Positions 34,546 to 42,668 of a stretch of 49,945 nt of DNA are shown here, piece by piece. This DNA is from JABMMZ01 sp044341025 (GTDB taxonomy: Bacteria; Bacteroidota; Bacteroidia; NS11-12g; UBA955): positions 1-49,945 of the forward strand of contig JBIISM010000015.1 in assembly GCA_044341025.1 (NCBI GenBank), written 5' to 3'. The translations under genes and the position numbers were made by a program. The notes under the pieces were generated by a model that saw nothing but the letters and a program-made list of their open reading frames with translations, made no database searches and was not told where the DNA came from. The stretch's first letter is position 1. Every line of letters starts with the position of its first letter.

Positions 34546-34574
34546 AACCCTTCAAGCAATTGAAGGGTTTTTTT
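34546..34574 (+). terminator. Intrinsic terminator
   Basis: AACCCTTCAA/TTGAAGGGTT, 10-bp perfect stem with GCAA loop, followed by T runs. Confidence 0.95.
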
Positions 34575-34633
34575 ATGCCCTTGAAAGATTTTGTTTTATG
34601 GTATCAAAAACTGAATGTAAATTCGAAAACTTT

Positions 34634-35359
34634 ATGAAATACGTATTTATTCTAGCACTTGCTTGTATTGCATCTGCTTCTACATTTAGCAAAAAACCTA
34701 AAAACAAAAAGGGAACAGTGGTCGAAACCCTCGCATTGAAAACACCCTTAGACAGTTTTTCTTACGCCTTTGGTTCTTATTCTGGTTCCATGTTAAACGG
34801 ATTTAAAATTGACAGTGTAAGTTGGAAAATCTTCCAAATGGCTTTTGCGCAGTCGTTAAAAAAAGGAGATTCAGGCATGTTGTTTAACAAAGAACAAGCT
34901 GGGAAAATATTAAACACCTACATCACAGAAGCCCAGTATGGCAAAAACAAGGCCGATGGTATTGCCTATATCAACAAACGCAAAGCAGAAGGCGGATTCA
35001 ACCAAACACCTTCAGGCTTGTTGTACAAAATAACCAAGGCAGGCAATGGCGTCAAAGGTGGCATATTCGACACCGCTATGGTTTACTATTTAGGCAAACA
35101 CACCTATGGAAAAACATTTGATTCTAACATTGGCAGCGGGCAGCCTTTCAAAACCGCTTTGAGTGGAGGTGCAATTGCTGGTTTCCTTGAAGCCTTATTG
35201 CTTATGGATGAAGGCGCCGAAGCAGAAATTATCATTCCATACGATTTGGCCTACGGAAAAGACGGCATGCGCAACCCATATACCGGCGAATCAACCATGG
35301 ACCCATATTTGACTTTGGTCTTTATTCTAAAGCTCGACCAAGTTATTAAATCAAAATAA
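34634..35359 (+). CDS. FKBP-type peptidyl-prolyl isomerase-like protein
   Basis: A 241-aa exported protein. It has a signal peptide (MKYVFILALACIASAS), an FKBP_N-like helical dimerisation region (DSFSYAFGSYSGSMLNGF), and a C-terminal FKBP domain (VYYLGKHTYGKTFDSN, GFLEALLLMDEGAEAEIIIP, LAYGKDGMRNP, LTLVFILKLDQV). The canonical VHYTG is VYYLG here. The start is ATG 34634, giving a clean signal peptide; ATG 34598 adds 12 polar residues. It is a tandem paralogue of the next gene. Confidence 0.88.
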   Translation: MKYVFILALACIASASTFSKKPKNKKGTVVETLALKTPLDSFSYAFGSYSGSMLNGFKIDSVSWKIFQMAFAQSLKKGDSGMLFNKEQAGKILNTYITEAQYGKNKADGIAYINKRKAEGGFNQTPSGLLYKITKAGNGVKGGIFDTAMVYYLGKHTYGKTFDSNIGSGQPFKTALSGGAIAGFLEALLLMDEGAEAEIIIPYDLAYGKDGMRNPYTGESTMDPYLTLVFILKLDQVIKSK

Positions 35360-35432
35360 TCCATACAAAATTCAAGAACATAACTTAACAAAAAAGCAAA
35401 ACACCGCATTTTAGTTTCACAAAATTATAGTG

Positions 35433-35440
35433 TATTTTTG
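35433..35440 (+). promoter_or_regulatory. -7 box TATTTTTG
   Basis: Perfect TAnnTTTG, 14 nt before the second FKBP gene, so this gene has its own promoter. Confidence 0.6.
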
Positions 35441-35454
35441 CGCCCGATTCAACC

Positions 35455-36144
35455 ATGAAAAAATTAACCCTTATCGCATGTGCAGTCTTTTTATTGGCAG
35501 CATGCAACGACAGCAAAACTGGCAAAAAGCCAGCGATGAAAACAGCTAAAGATTCTTTCTCTTATGCATTTGGTGCATACAGCGGAAGCATGTTACACAA
35601 TTTCAAAATCAAAGACATTGATTGGGAAATTTTCAAAACAGCTTTAGAAGAAGGTCTTAAAAACGGAGATAGCGCTTTGGCTTTAGACCGCACAACCATT
35701 GGAAAAGTATTAAACGATTACACCATCGAAGCTCAATTTGGGGCTAACCGCGCCAAAGGTGCTGAGTATATTGCAAAACAAAAAAGCAATGGTTACACCA
35801 CAACTGCTTCAGGTTTGTTGTTCAAACAAATCAAAACTGGTAATGGCGTAAAACCAAACATCACTGATACAGTATTGGTTCATTATACTGGGAAGTTTGT
35901 AGATGGCAAAGTATTCGATTCTAACGAAGGCAAAGAGTCATTCAAAACTGCCCTTAATGCTGGTGCAATCAGAGGTTTCTTAGAAGCTCTAAGCATGATG
36001 GAAGAAGGCTCAACTGCAGAAGTTATCATTCCTTGGAACTTGGCTTACGGCTCTGAAGGTCAACGCACCTACAGTGGTGAAATGGCTATTGAGCCATACA
36101 CCGCTTTAATCTTCACCATCACTTTAGATGGTATCAAAAAATAA
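35455..36144 (+). CDS. FKBP-type peptidyl-prolyl isomerase, lipoprotein
   Basis: A 229-aa lipoprotein (lipobox FLLAAC) with the same layout as its upstream neighbour: FKBP_N region DSFSYAFGAYSGSMLHNF, then FKBP with VLVHYTGKFVDGKVFDSN, GFLEALSMMEEGSTAEVIIPWNLAYG and IFTITLDGI. The active-site residues look more canonical than in the first paralogue. It would catalyse proline isomerisation or chaperoning in the periplasm, tethered to a membrane. Confidence 0.92.
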   Translation: MKKLTLIACAVFLLAACNDSKTGKKPAMKTAKDSFSYAFGAYSGSMLHNFKIKDIDWEIFKTALEEGLKNGDSALALDRTTIGKVLNDYTIEAQFGANRAKGAEYIAKQKSNGYTTTASGLLFKQIKTGNGVKPNITDTVLVHYTGKFVDGKVFDSNEGKESFKTALNAGAIRGFLEALSMMEEGSTAEVIIPWNLAYGSEGQRTYSGEMAIEPYTALIFTITLDGIKK

Positions 36145-36164
36145 TTCTAAATAAAATCTTATAC

Positions 36165-36198
36165 AAAAAAATCGACCTCATCGGGTCGATTTTTTTTA
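36165..36198. terminator. Bidirectional terminator
   Basis: ATCGACC/GGTCGAT stem extended by A and T runs, between the FKBP gene and the convergent Kazal-like gene. Confidence 0.9.
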
Positions 36199-36214
36199 TG
36201 CCTTATTTCTAAGT

Positions 36215-36694
36215 TTAATATTTGGCAAACTTGCGCACCACAGAAGTATTCAAACTGCTGCGCACCACAATTAAATACACACCCGTCATCCAGGTACTCG
36301 GATCCAATTCTATACTTGTGCGGTTAAAGTTATTAAGAAGGCGTTGCTCAACCGTTTTTCCGTACATATTGACCACCTTTACATCGGCATTTCCATATAC
36401 AAATTCAGGGAACGACAAGTTAATGGTAAACAAACTGAATGGACCCACAGGATTGGGATAAAAATCCATATCAATCCCATCACATACCCCACTTCTAACG
36501 GTATTGACACCAAACACATTATAGGATGCACATACGTTGCGGTAGGTAACCCCATTGCAACCACAAACGGGGTTGTAATATTGGTCGTTGCACATAAACA
36601 TTGGATTGATTCTCCCTGTGTCTACGCAGTTAAACTGCCCATAAACTGGCTTGCCCATTAATCCCAATACCACTATGAACAAGAGCTTGCGCAT
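36215..36694 (-). CDS. Secreted Kazal-like protein with type IX sorting domain
   Basis: A 159-aa protein with a signal peptide (MRKLLFIVVLGLMGKPVYG), then a Kazal-type serine protease inhibitor-like domain (CNDQYYNPVCGCNGVTYRN, then C-A-S-Y and a final GVC). The last ~80 residues form a type IX C-terminal sorting domain (DFYPNPVGPF, VKVVNMYGKTVEQ, GVYLIVVRS, VVRKFAKY). It would be exported by the type IX system and placed on the surface or released. Its ATG lies 3 bp after the serS stop on the same strand. Confidence 0.85.
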   Translation of the reverse strand: MRKLLFIVVLGLMGKPVYGQFNCVDTGRINPMFMCNDQYYNPVCGCNGVTYRNVCASYNVFGVNTVRSGVCDGIDMDFYPNPVGPFSLFTINLSFPEFVYGNADVKVVNMYGKTVEQRLLNNFNRTSIELDPSTWMTGVYLIVVRSSLNTSVVRKFAKY

Positions 36695-36697
36695 GTT

Positions 36698-37966
36698 TTA
36701 TATTCTGTCGAATCCCAAATAAGGATGCAAACATTCTGGCATTTTAATGCCCGTTTCGTCTTGGTTGTTTTCCAACAAGCAAGCCACGATTCTTGGCAAA
36801 GCCAAAGCAGAACCGTTTAAGGTATGCACCAGTTCGTTTTTACCATCTTTGGTTTTGTAACGGCATTTCAAACGGTTGGCTTGGAAGGTTTCGAAGTTAG
36901 AAGTAGAACTCACTTCCAACCATTTTTGCTGTGCACCACTCCATGCCTCAAAGTCGTAGGTTAAAGCGCTGGCAAAACCCATATCGCCGCCACATAGACG
37001 CAAAATTCTGAATTTCAAACCCAACTTTTGCATCAAACCTTTTACATGTTCCAACATGCCTTCTAAAGCTTCATAGCTGTTTTCCGGTTTTGATATTTGC
37101 ACAATTTCTACTTTATCAAATTGGTGCAAACGGTTTAATCCACGAACGTGTGAACCATAGCTACCCGCTTCCCTTCTGAAGCAAGGCGTATAACCCACAT
37201 TTTTAATTGGCAATTCATCCTCGCGCAAAATAACATCGCGGTACATATTGGTAATTGGAACTTCCGCCGTTGGGATCGCATATAAATTGTCTATGGTTGA
37301 GTGGTACATTTGACCTTCTTTGTCGGGCAATTGACCGGTACCATATCCACTGGCTTCGTTTACAAAAATTGGCGGTTGCACTTCATAGTAACCCGCTTTT
37401 AAAGCTTCATCTAAAAAGAAATTAATTAAAGCCCTTTGCAAGCGCGCTCCTTTGCCGGTGTATACAGGAAAACCAGCTCCAGTAATTTTATTGCCCAATT
37501 CAAAGTCAACCAATTTGTATTGGGTGGTTAAATCCCAATGCGGTTTAGCGTCGGCCGGAATCATTGGTTCAGTACCCCATTCGAAAACGGTTTCATTTTC
37601 TTCAGGTGTTTTTCCGTACTTCACTTGTTCGCTTGGTGCATTTGGAATCTCATACATTTTTTGTTTGAGTTGTTCTTCCAAATCAGCAAGCTCAGTTTCC
37701 AAGGTTTTTATCTGCTCCTTAAGAACACCCGACTCTTCTTTGCGTGCATCTGCCTCCTCCTTCTTACCGGCTTTAAACAAATCGCCAATCTCTTTAGCGG
37801 TATTGTTGCTTGCCGCAAGTTTTTGTTCGAGCGAGGTTTGCGAGGCGCGTTTTTGCTCGTCGAGGCGAAGCACTTCATTGATATCAGCACTGCGGTCGTG
37901 GCCTCTTTTGGCCAAACGGTCGATAATTTCCTGGGTGTTGTTGCGGATTGCTTGTAAGGTTAACAT
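36698..37966 (-). CDS. serS: Seryl-tRNA synthetase
   Basis: A 422-aa class II synthetase. The N-terminal coiled-coil arm (about residues 30-105) that binds the long arm of tRNA-Ser is visible; motif 2 is CFRREAGSYGSHVRGLNRLH and motif 3 is LNGSALALPRIVACLLENNQ. Length is normal. It is followed 3 bp later by the Kazal-like gene. Confidence 0.98.
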   Translation of the reverse strand: MLTLQAIRNNTQEIIDRLAKRGHDRSADINEVLRLDEQKRASQTSLEQKLAASNNTAKEIGDLFKAGKKEEADARKEESGVLKEQIKTLETELADLEEQLKQKMYEIPNAPSEQVKYGKTPEENETVFEWGTEPMIPADAKPHWDLTTQYKLVDFELGNKITGAGFPVYTGKGARLQRALINFFLDEALKAGYYEVQPPIFVNEASGYGTGQLPDKEGQMYHSTIDNLYAIPTAEVPITNMYRDVILREDELPIKNVGYTPCFRREAGSYGSHVRGLNRLHQFDKVEIVQISKPENSYEALEGMLEHVKGLMQKLGLKFRILRLCGGDMGFASALTYDFEAWSGAQQKWLEVSSTSNFETFQANRLKCRYKTKDGKNELVHTLNGSALALPRIVACLLENNQDETGIKMPECLHPYLGFDRI

Positions 37967-37980
37967 GTTTTTCTAGTCTG

Positions 37981-37988
37981 CAAAATTA
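37981..37988 (-). promoter_or_regulatory. -7 box TAATTTTG for serS
   Basis: Perfect TAnnTTTG on the minus strand, 14 nt before the serS ATG. Confidence 0.6.
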
Positions 37989-38043
37989 AGCGAGTACACA
38001 AAAAGATAACATCTTTTTTTTCACTTTCTTCAAGAAAAACGAT

Positions 38044-38051
38044 TATTTTTG
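38044..38051 (+). promoter_or_regulatory. -7 box TATTTTTG before the LVIVD operon
   Basis: Perfect TAnnTTTG, 8 nt before the TTG start at 38060. Confidence 0.6.
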
Positions 38052-38059
38052 ATGAAATT

Positions 38060-38635
38060 TTGAATAAAACGGTCATTTATATCGGTTTTGTACTCCTAGT
38101 TTTTGGAATATCGTGCATAAACCGCGACGATTTCAAACGCGTACCTGATAAGGTTTGGGGTTACAGACCTGTTTATTTCGATTCAAGTGTCAACATCAAC
38201 ACACTGATTTATTCAACCGCGCCTAAACCGGTTAAAACCTCGGGTAAAATTTATTTGTTCAAAAAATATTTATTTGTGGGTGAACCTGGCGAAGGGGTGC
38301 ATGTTTTCGACAACACAAACCCAAGCGCACCAGTTCCTTTTTGTTTTATAAATATCCCTTACAATTATGATGTGGCAGTAAAAGACAGCATATTGTATGC
38401 CGACACCTACCTTGGCATAGTTGCCATTAACATTGCCAATTTACCGAATGTGAAAGTGTTACAACACATCCGTGGCTCAGTTATAACACCACCTTTACCT
38501 GGTGCAGCAAACTTCGCTGGATTTTTTGGGCGAAGCCGCAGCTTCAAAACCTATTTCGAATGCATAGAACCAAGCCGAGGCATCGTGGTTGCATGGATTC
38601 AAGACACCCTTAAAAAACCCAAATGTTATCAATAA
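38060..38635 (+). CDS. LVIVD-repeat-like lipoprotein
   Basis: A 191-aa lipoprotein (YIGFVLLVFGISC) with beta-propeller-type strands of the LVIVD kind (YLFVGEPGEGVHVFDNTNPSAP, ILYADTYLGIVAINIANLPN). The start is TTG 38060: the ATG at 38052 is out of frame and closes at once, and TTG gives an intact signal peptide. It heads an operon of three genes and is separated from the next by 5 bp. Function unknown. Confidence 0.75.
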   Translation: MNKTVIYIGFVLLVFGISCINRDDFKRVPDKVWGYRPVYFDSSVNINTLIYSTAPKPVKTSGKIYLFKKYLFVGEPGEGVHVFDNTNPSAPVPFCFINIPYNYDVAVKDSILYADTYLGIVAINIANLPNVKVLQHIRGSVITPPLPGAANFAGFFGRSRSFKTYFECIEPSRGIVVAWIQDTLKKPKCYQ

Positions 38636-38640
38636 TTTAT

Positions 38641-39405
38641 ATGAAAAATTTATTTAAAATTCTATTTGCAGCCATTTTGCTAAGCACATTCTTTTATGCT
38701 TGCGATAAAGACAGCAGCGCTATCAGCAGCGGTGAGGTTTCTAACACAGGCCAGGGTGGCTCTTTGGCCAAATTCGCCATACAAGGCAATTACATGTACA
38801 AGGTAGAAGGCAGCATGTTAAAAGTGTACGATGTAGCCAATACCAGCAATACTATTTTATTGAGCAGTATAGATTTGCAAAACACAGGCGTTGAGACCAT
38901 TTTCAGCAATGGGCAGTATTTATTTTTCGGCACTCAAAACGGTATGTTAATTTATGGATTAAGCAAACCTAGTGTACCCAATTACATCAGCACCTACACC
39001 CACGTGGTGAGTTGCGATCCGGTGGTGGTTAAAGGCAATACCGCTTATGTTACATTGAGCACGGGCAACCGCTGCAACCGCGGACTAAACCAATTAGAAG
39101 CCATAGACATCAGCGATATCAGCAACCCAATACTGTTAAAAGCTTACCAAATGGGTAATCCTATAGGCATGGCAATTGCAGGTAAATATTTGTATTTGTG
39201 CGACCAACTGGCAGGCTTTAAAGTATTAGACATTACTGACAACATGAATATTGTGGAAGTTAATAACATTGAAACTTTATTGGCCTATGATGTCATTGCA
39301 AGTGGCAACATCCTTACCATTACTTCTACATCTGGTGTTTACCAATACGATTGCAGCGACCCTTTAAACCTTAAATTCTTATCGAAAATAGCAACTCAAA
39401 AATGA
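38641..39405 (+). CDS. LVIVD-repeat lipoprotein
   Basis: A 254-aa lipoprotein (lipobox FFYAC) made of repeated propeller strands (YMYKVEGSMLKVYDVANTSN, YLFFGTQNGMLIYGLSKPS, LEAIDISDISNPILLKAY, YLYLCDQLAGFKVLDITD). I start it at ATG 38641; an in-frame ATG at 38623 lies within the previous gene. The stop overlaps the start of the barrel gene by 4 bp. The two lipoproteins and the barrel probably form a surface or periplasmic assembly. Confidence 0.8.
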   Translation: MKNLFKILFAAILLSTFFYACDKDSSAISSGEVSNTGQGGSLAKFAIQGNYMYKVEGSMLKVYDVANTSNTILLSSIDLQNTGVETIFSNGQYLFFGTQNGMLIYGLSKPSVPNYISTYTHVVSCDPVVVKGNTAYVTLSTGNRCNRGLNQLEAIDISDISNPILLKAYQMGNPIGMAIAGKYLYLCDQLAGFKVLDITDNMNIVEVNNIETLLAYDVIASGNILTITSTSGVYQYDCSDPLNLKFLSKIATQK

Positions 39406-40061
39406 GGCTAGGTTTCCTTTTTGTTTTATTGTTTAGTCTATCTGCTTATGGGCAAGATTCTTCCAAAACACTGCCTATAATTCCAAAGTCAGGCCCTCCT
39501 AATTATAAAATTAAAGTCAACTTATTTGACCAATCCGTTTTTAGTTTGCCCTGCATCAAAGTGCACAATGAGATTTTAGTGGGTGGACAAGCCAGCAGCA
39601 ATTACAATTATATATCTGCCGATTTGGGTTATAATTATTATTCACAAGATGAACAAGTTGGGGTAAATGGCATCTATACTGGCTTGCGTTTCAACCATTA
39701 CTTACCGAGCTATGGCTCAGGACTTAAAGCCGTTTCAATAGGCGCATTCTACCAATACACCTCCCTATACGATTACCTAAAAACCGACAAGTTTTACCCT
39801 GGCCTTGGCACGTTCAGCGCATATGAAAAAATGCGCTACAACAAACAGCGCTATGGCGCCAATATTGAAATATTAAAACAATATCCGTTGTATGGTCCAT
39901 TTTTCTTTGAATGGAGTTTAGGTGTAGGAATGATTTTTATGGAAACCAAAACCCCTGAACGGGTTACCCAAAACACTTTTGTAAATGGCGTAAGCTTCAA
40001 GAAAAACATTGAACTCCCGTACTTAGGATTTGGGGTGAAGGTAGGTTACCTTTTATACTAG
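39402..40061 (+). CDS. Probable outer-membrane barrel protein
   Basis: A 219-aa secreted protein with signal peptide MRLGFLFVLLFSLSAYGQ and alternating strands (YKIKVNLFDQSVFSL, ISADLGYNYYSQ, GLRFNHYLP, FFEWSLGVGMIFMET), ending in LPYLGFGVKVGYLLY. The end resembles those of the barrels at 15635 and 16866. The stop codon lies within a TAGGG-type repeat that begins at 40058. Confidence 0.75.
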   Translation: MRLGFLFVLLFSLSAYGQDSSKTLPIIPKSGPPNYKIKVNLFDQSVFSLPCIKVHNEILVGGQASSNYNYISADLGYNYYSQDEQVGVNGIYTGLRFNHYLPSYGSGLKAVSIGAFYQYTSLYDYLKTDKFYPGLGTFSAYEKMRYNKQRYGANIEILKQYPLYGPFFFEWSLGVGMIFMETKTPERVTQNTFVNGVSFKKNIELPYLGFGVKVGYLLY

Positions 40062-40262
40062 GGTATAGGGGCTAGGGTTTAGGGTATAGTTTTTATTGAA
40101 TAAACTTTAACTTTTCGTTATCTAATAGTCTAACTTCCAAATTAAGAATAAGCGTATAATTAGGATTTCTTAAATAAAAGAAAACTTATCATGATAATAG
40201 ATTAAAACTTAAATAAGGTAGTATTACGAATTGATACTAGACCCTAGCCCATAAACCCTAGC
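40058..40262. repeat. TAGGG inverted pair C
   Basis: The left arm 40058-40089 (CTAGGGTATAGGGGCTAGGG and onward) is the inverted partner of the right arm 40236-40262 (CCCTAG form). About 145 bp of AT-rich sequence lies between. The left arm contains the stop codon of the preceding gene. No gene is inside. Confidence 0.7.
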
Positions 40263-40268
40263 AGATTC

Positions 40269-41036
40269 TTATCCCATCATCATCCTCGCGATCTTCACCA
40301 CCCAGCTTCTCGGAACAAATCTTCCTGAGTTGGCCATGATGTAGTTCGACAATTTATGGATGGCTACTGCTTTGCCTTTCATCATGCTTGCGTAACCGTA
40401 CACTGCCACATCTTTAGATGTTGGAAGATTTTTATTTTTAAATAAATTGCTATTTTCCATAGAAGCCGCAACATCAAATCCGCTTTGTGTCGCGCCAGGG
40501 CAAAGGGCAGTAATGGTAACACCTTTGTCGCTGACCTCGTTGTTAACTGCCTCTGAAAAACTCAAAACATAGGCCTTGGTTGCGCAGTACACTGCCATTG
40601 TTGGACCAGGTTGGAATGAAGCAGTTGACGCCACATTCATTATTCTACCGCTGCATCTTTTTACCATGTCTTGCAAATACAATTTGGTGAATTGGGTAAG
40701 GGCAGTGATGTTCAATTCGATCATCTGGTGTTCCTTGTTCCAATTAGTATCGGTAAAAAAACCGTGGTCGCCGAAACCAGCATTATTAATCAAATAATCT
40801 ACTTGAATATTCTTAGTTTCATTATAAATATCCTGCGCAGCATTGGGCAATGACAAATCTTTTTCTATACAAATTACTTCAACTTTGTATTGGGCTTCAA
40901 TTTCAGATTTCAAGGCCTCGAGTTTGTCCTTGCTACGGGCAACAAGAATCAAATCACCTCCTTTTGAAGCGTGAACTCTTGCCAATTCGAGACCGATTCC
41001 GTTGGATGCGCCGGTGATTAATGCGGTATTTTTCAT
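40269..41036 (-). CDS. Short-chain dehydrogenase/reductase
   Basis: A 255-aa classical SDR with the Rossmann motif TGASNGIGLELA, the NNAG motif, and the catalytic S...YxxxK in ASTASFQPGPTMAVYCATKAY. The C-terminal tail (SGRFVPRSWVVKIARMMMG) is typical of the DltE/YqjQ-like group. It would use NAD(P)H on an unknown carbonyl or alcohol. It lies between two TAGGG inverted pairs. Confidence 0.9.
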   Translation of the reverse strand: MKNTALITGASNGIGLELARVHASKGGDLILVARSKDKLEALKSEIEAQYKVEVICIEKDLSLPNAAQDIYNETKNIQVDYLINNAGFGDHGFFTDTNWNKEHQMIELNITALTQFTKLYLQDMVKRCSGRIMNVASTASFQPGPTMAVYCATKAYVLSFSEAVNNEVSDKGVTITALCPGATQSGFDVAASMENSNLFKNKNLPTSKDVAVYGYASMMKGKAVAIHKLSNYIMANSGRFVPRSWVVKIARMMMG

Positions 41037-41080
41037 GGGGATATTTGAGTGGTATAATTGGGGCGAAATTAGGGGAAAAA

Positions 41081-41270
41081 GGGTCTAGGGTTTAGGGGAT
41101 AGGGGATAGTGTTTTTAAAATTTCGATAGAATGGGCATATACTCGTTCTAAAGTATTTTAATGTTTAGTTATGTAATCCTGTTAACTAACTATAATTGAT
41201 GTAAAAATCAAACTATACGCTATCCCGATAGCCATCGGGACCCTAGCCCCTTTCCTTTTCCCCTAAAAAT
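41081..41270. repeat. TAGGG inverted pair D with palindrome
   Basis: Left arm 41081-41111 (TAGGG units), right arm about 41211-41270 (CCCTA units). The right arm contains the TCCCGATAGCCATCGGGA palindrome (41223-41240) also found after pyrH. The ~100-bp centre is AT-rich. Confidence 0.7.
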
Positions 41271-41273
41271 CCC

Positions 41274-41281
41274 TACTTTTG
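41274..41281 (+). promoter_or_regulatory. -7 box TACTTTTG
   Basis: Perfect TAnnTTTG, 18 nt before ATG 41300; an in-frame TTG at 41279 lies in the box. Confidence 0.6.
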
Positions 41282-41299
41282 AAATCCAATATCCAAGTA

Positions 41300-42070
41300 A
41301 TGAAACAATACCTTCCATTATTTTTACTTTGCATCATTGCCGCTTGCAATTCATCCGAGAAGAAAGATGCCACAAAACAAAAATCCATCACCCGCGATTT
41401 TCAGGTTGACTTGAATGCACTTCTTCCAAGTGGTGAGTTTACCGCAGATATAATGGATAAAATAAAAATGTCACCACGCGGCAAGGAATTGCAAGACAAA
41501 TTTATGGCCGCTATGAAAGCCGATCCAGAATGGTTTTTGCAGCAACAGCGGATTGTTGAAAAAACAGGCAAAGAGCCTCCTTACGATGCGCATTTGGGCA
41601 TGAGTGAAAACGAATGGAACGAATACCAAAGTATCTTGAACAATGTTGAAAATATGGAAGCGGAAGCTTCGGGAAGCGAATCAATTTTAATTAGCAATGT
41701 TGGCGGCATCATAAGGTTTAAATCTACAGGCAAATTAGAATACCTCAATTTTGTGAGTATAGACATTGGCAAAAAAGAAGTTTATATGTTCGACCATATC
41801 TTAAGTTTACTTGATACCATTTGCGTAAAGACCGAAAAAAATGTTTTCAAAACTGCATGGCGTGGTTATGAATTTCAATACACAGACGACAAAAACAGAG
41901 CCCTGCCAAAAGACAAAAAAGAGCTGGACAATATCAGCATGAAATTATTTAGCTTCACTCTTGGATTATTCCCAGAATCGGGCAAGACCTATATCGAAAT
42001 CGCTGGCTCGGAAATCGAAAAAGGCAAAGACATTGTAAAGTTTAAGGTTCCGTTTGTGATTAGGAAGTAG
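41300..42070 (+). CDS. Lipoprotein, unknown
   Basis: A 256-aa lipoprotein with signal MKQYLPLFLLCIIAAC. A polar, helical N-terminal half (DIMDKIKMSPRGKELQDKFMAAM) and a beta-rich C-terminal half (SILISNVGGIIRFKSTGKLEYL, TYIEIAGSEIEKGKDIVKFKVPF) are visible. I recognise no family. A short TAGGG block follows the stop. Confidence 0.75.
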   Translation: MKQYLPLFLLCIIAACNSSEKKDATKQKSITRDFQVDLNALLPSGEFTADIMDKIKMSPRGKELQDKFMAAMKADPEWFLQQQRIVEKTGKEPPYDAHLGMSENEWNEYQSILNNVENMEAEASGSESILISNVGGIIRFKSTGKLEYLNFVSIDIGKKEVYMFDHILSLLDTICVKTEKNVFKTAWRGYEFQYTDDKNRALPKDKKELDNISMKLFSFTLGLFPESGKTYIEIAGSEIEKGKDIVKFKVPFVIRK

Positions 42071-42078
42071 GGAGTACA

Positions 42079-42118
42079 AGGGTCTAGGGGATAGTGGAAA
42101 ATTGTATTCCCTAAAAAA
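42079..42118. repeat. Short TAGGG block E
   Basis: AGGGTCTAGGGGATAGTGG at 42079-42097 with a weak inverted partner TTCCCTAAA near 42107, between convergent genes. It overlaps the 3' end of the minus-strand gene. Confidence 0.5.
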
Positions 42119-42563
42119 ACTTACCGAACATCTTGCCCATTGGCGAGTTGATCATTTTTAAAAGGTTTTTGTCTATGCCCAAGAAATTGCAAATGCCATC
42201 CAAATCTTTGCTTTCAGATGAGCTTTGATAGGCCGTCACGATTTGGTCGACCAAATAGCTTGAGGCATAATCAGCTACTTCCTCCGATTGTTCTGCCACC
42301 AAAAGCCCTTTGCTTACAAAGTCGTTTTTCAATTGATTTTTTACCACCGTCTGAAAGCCTGAGCCTTCAAATGTTTTCTGCTTCAATAAAATTTCTTCTA
42401 TCTCTTTGCTGCCATTTTTCATCACGAATTGTTTGATGCATTCGGTCAATCCATTTTGCCCTGTTACCACCAAACTGTTTACTTTATCAGTATCCAAAGA
42501 AAACGTGTTGCCAATGTTTGACTTTAAGCCCTCTCCTATTTTTTCTATTAATTGTTTGTTCAT
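42111..42563 (-). CDS. Small helical cytosolic protein, unknown
   Basis: A 150-aa protein with no signal peptide or membrane segment, predicted to be helical throughout (IGEGLKSNIGNTFSL, LTECIKQFVMKNGSKEIEEIL, VADYASSYLVDQIVTAYQ), ending GKMFGKFF. I do not recognise the family. It is convergent with the lipoprotein gene. Confidence 0.72.
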   Translation of the reverse strand: MNKQLIEKIGEGLKSNIGNTFSLDTDKVNSLVVTGQNGLTECIKQFVMKNGSKEIEEILLKQKTFEGSGFQTVVKNQLKNDFVSKGLLVAEQSEEVADYASSYLVDQIVTAYQSSSESKDLDGICNFLGIDKNLLKMINSPMGKMFGKFF

Positions 42564-42668
42564 TCTTTTTAACTAAAAACCAAGCAAATTGGGCCATTTA
42601 AAGGTGCAGAATAATTAACCCATTAAAATCAATTCGCATTGTTTTCAAATTTACAATTTATATTCAAA

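Noticed and set aside
36165..36198. Attenuator of the Kazal-like gene
   Set aside because: It lies between two converging 3' ends with T runs on both strands, so an ordinary bidirectional terminator explains it.
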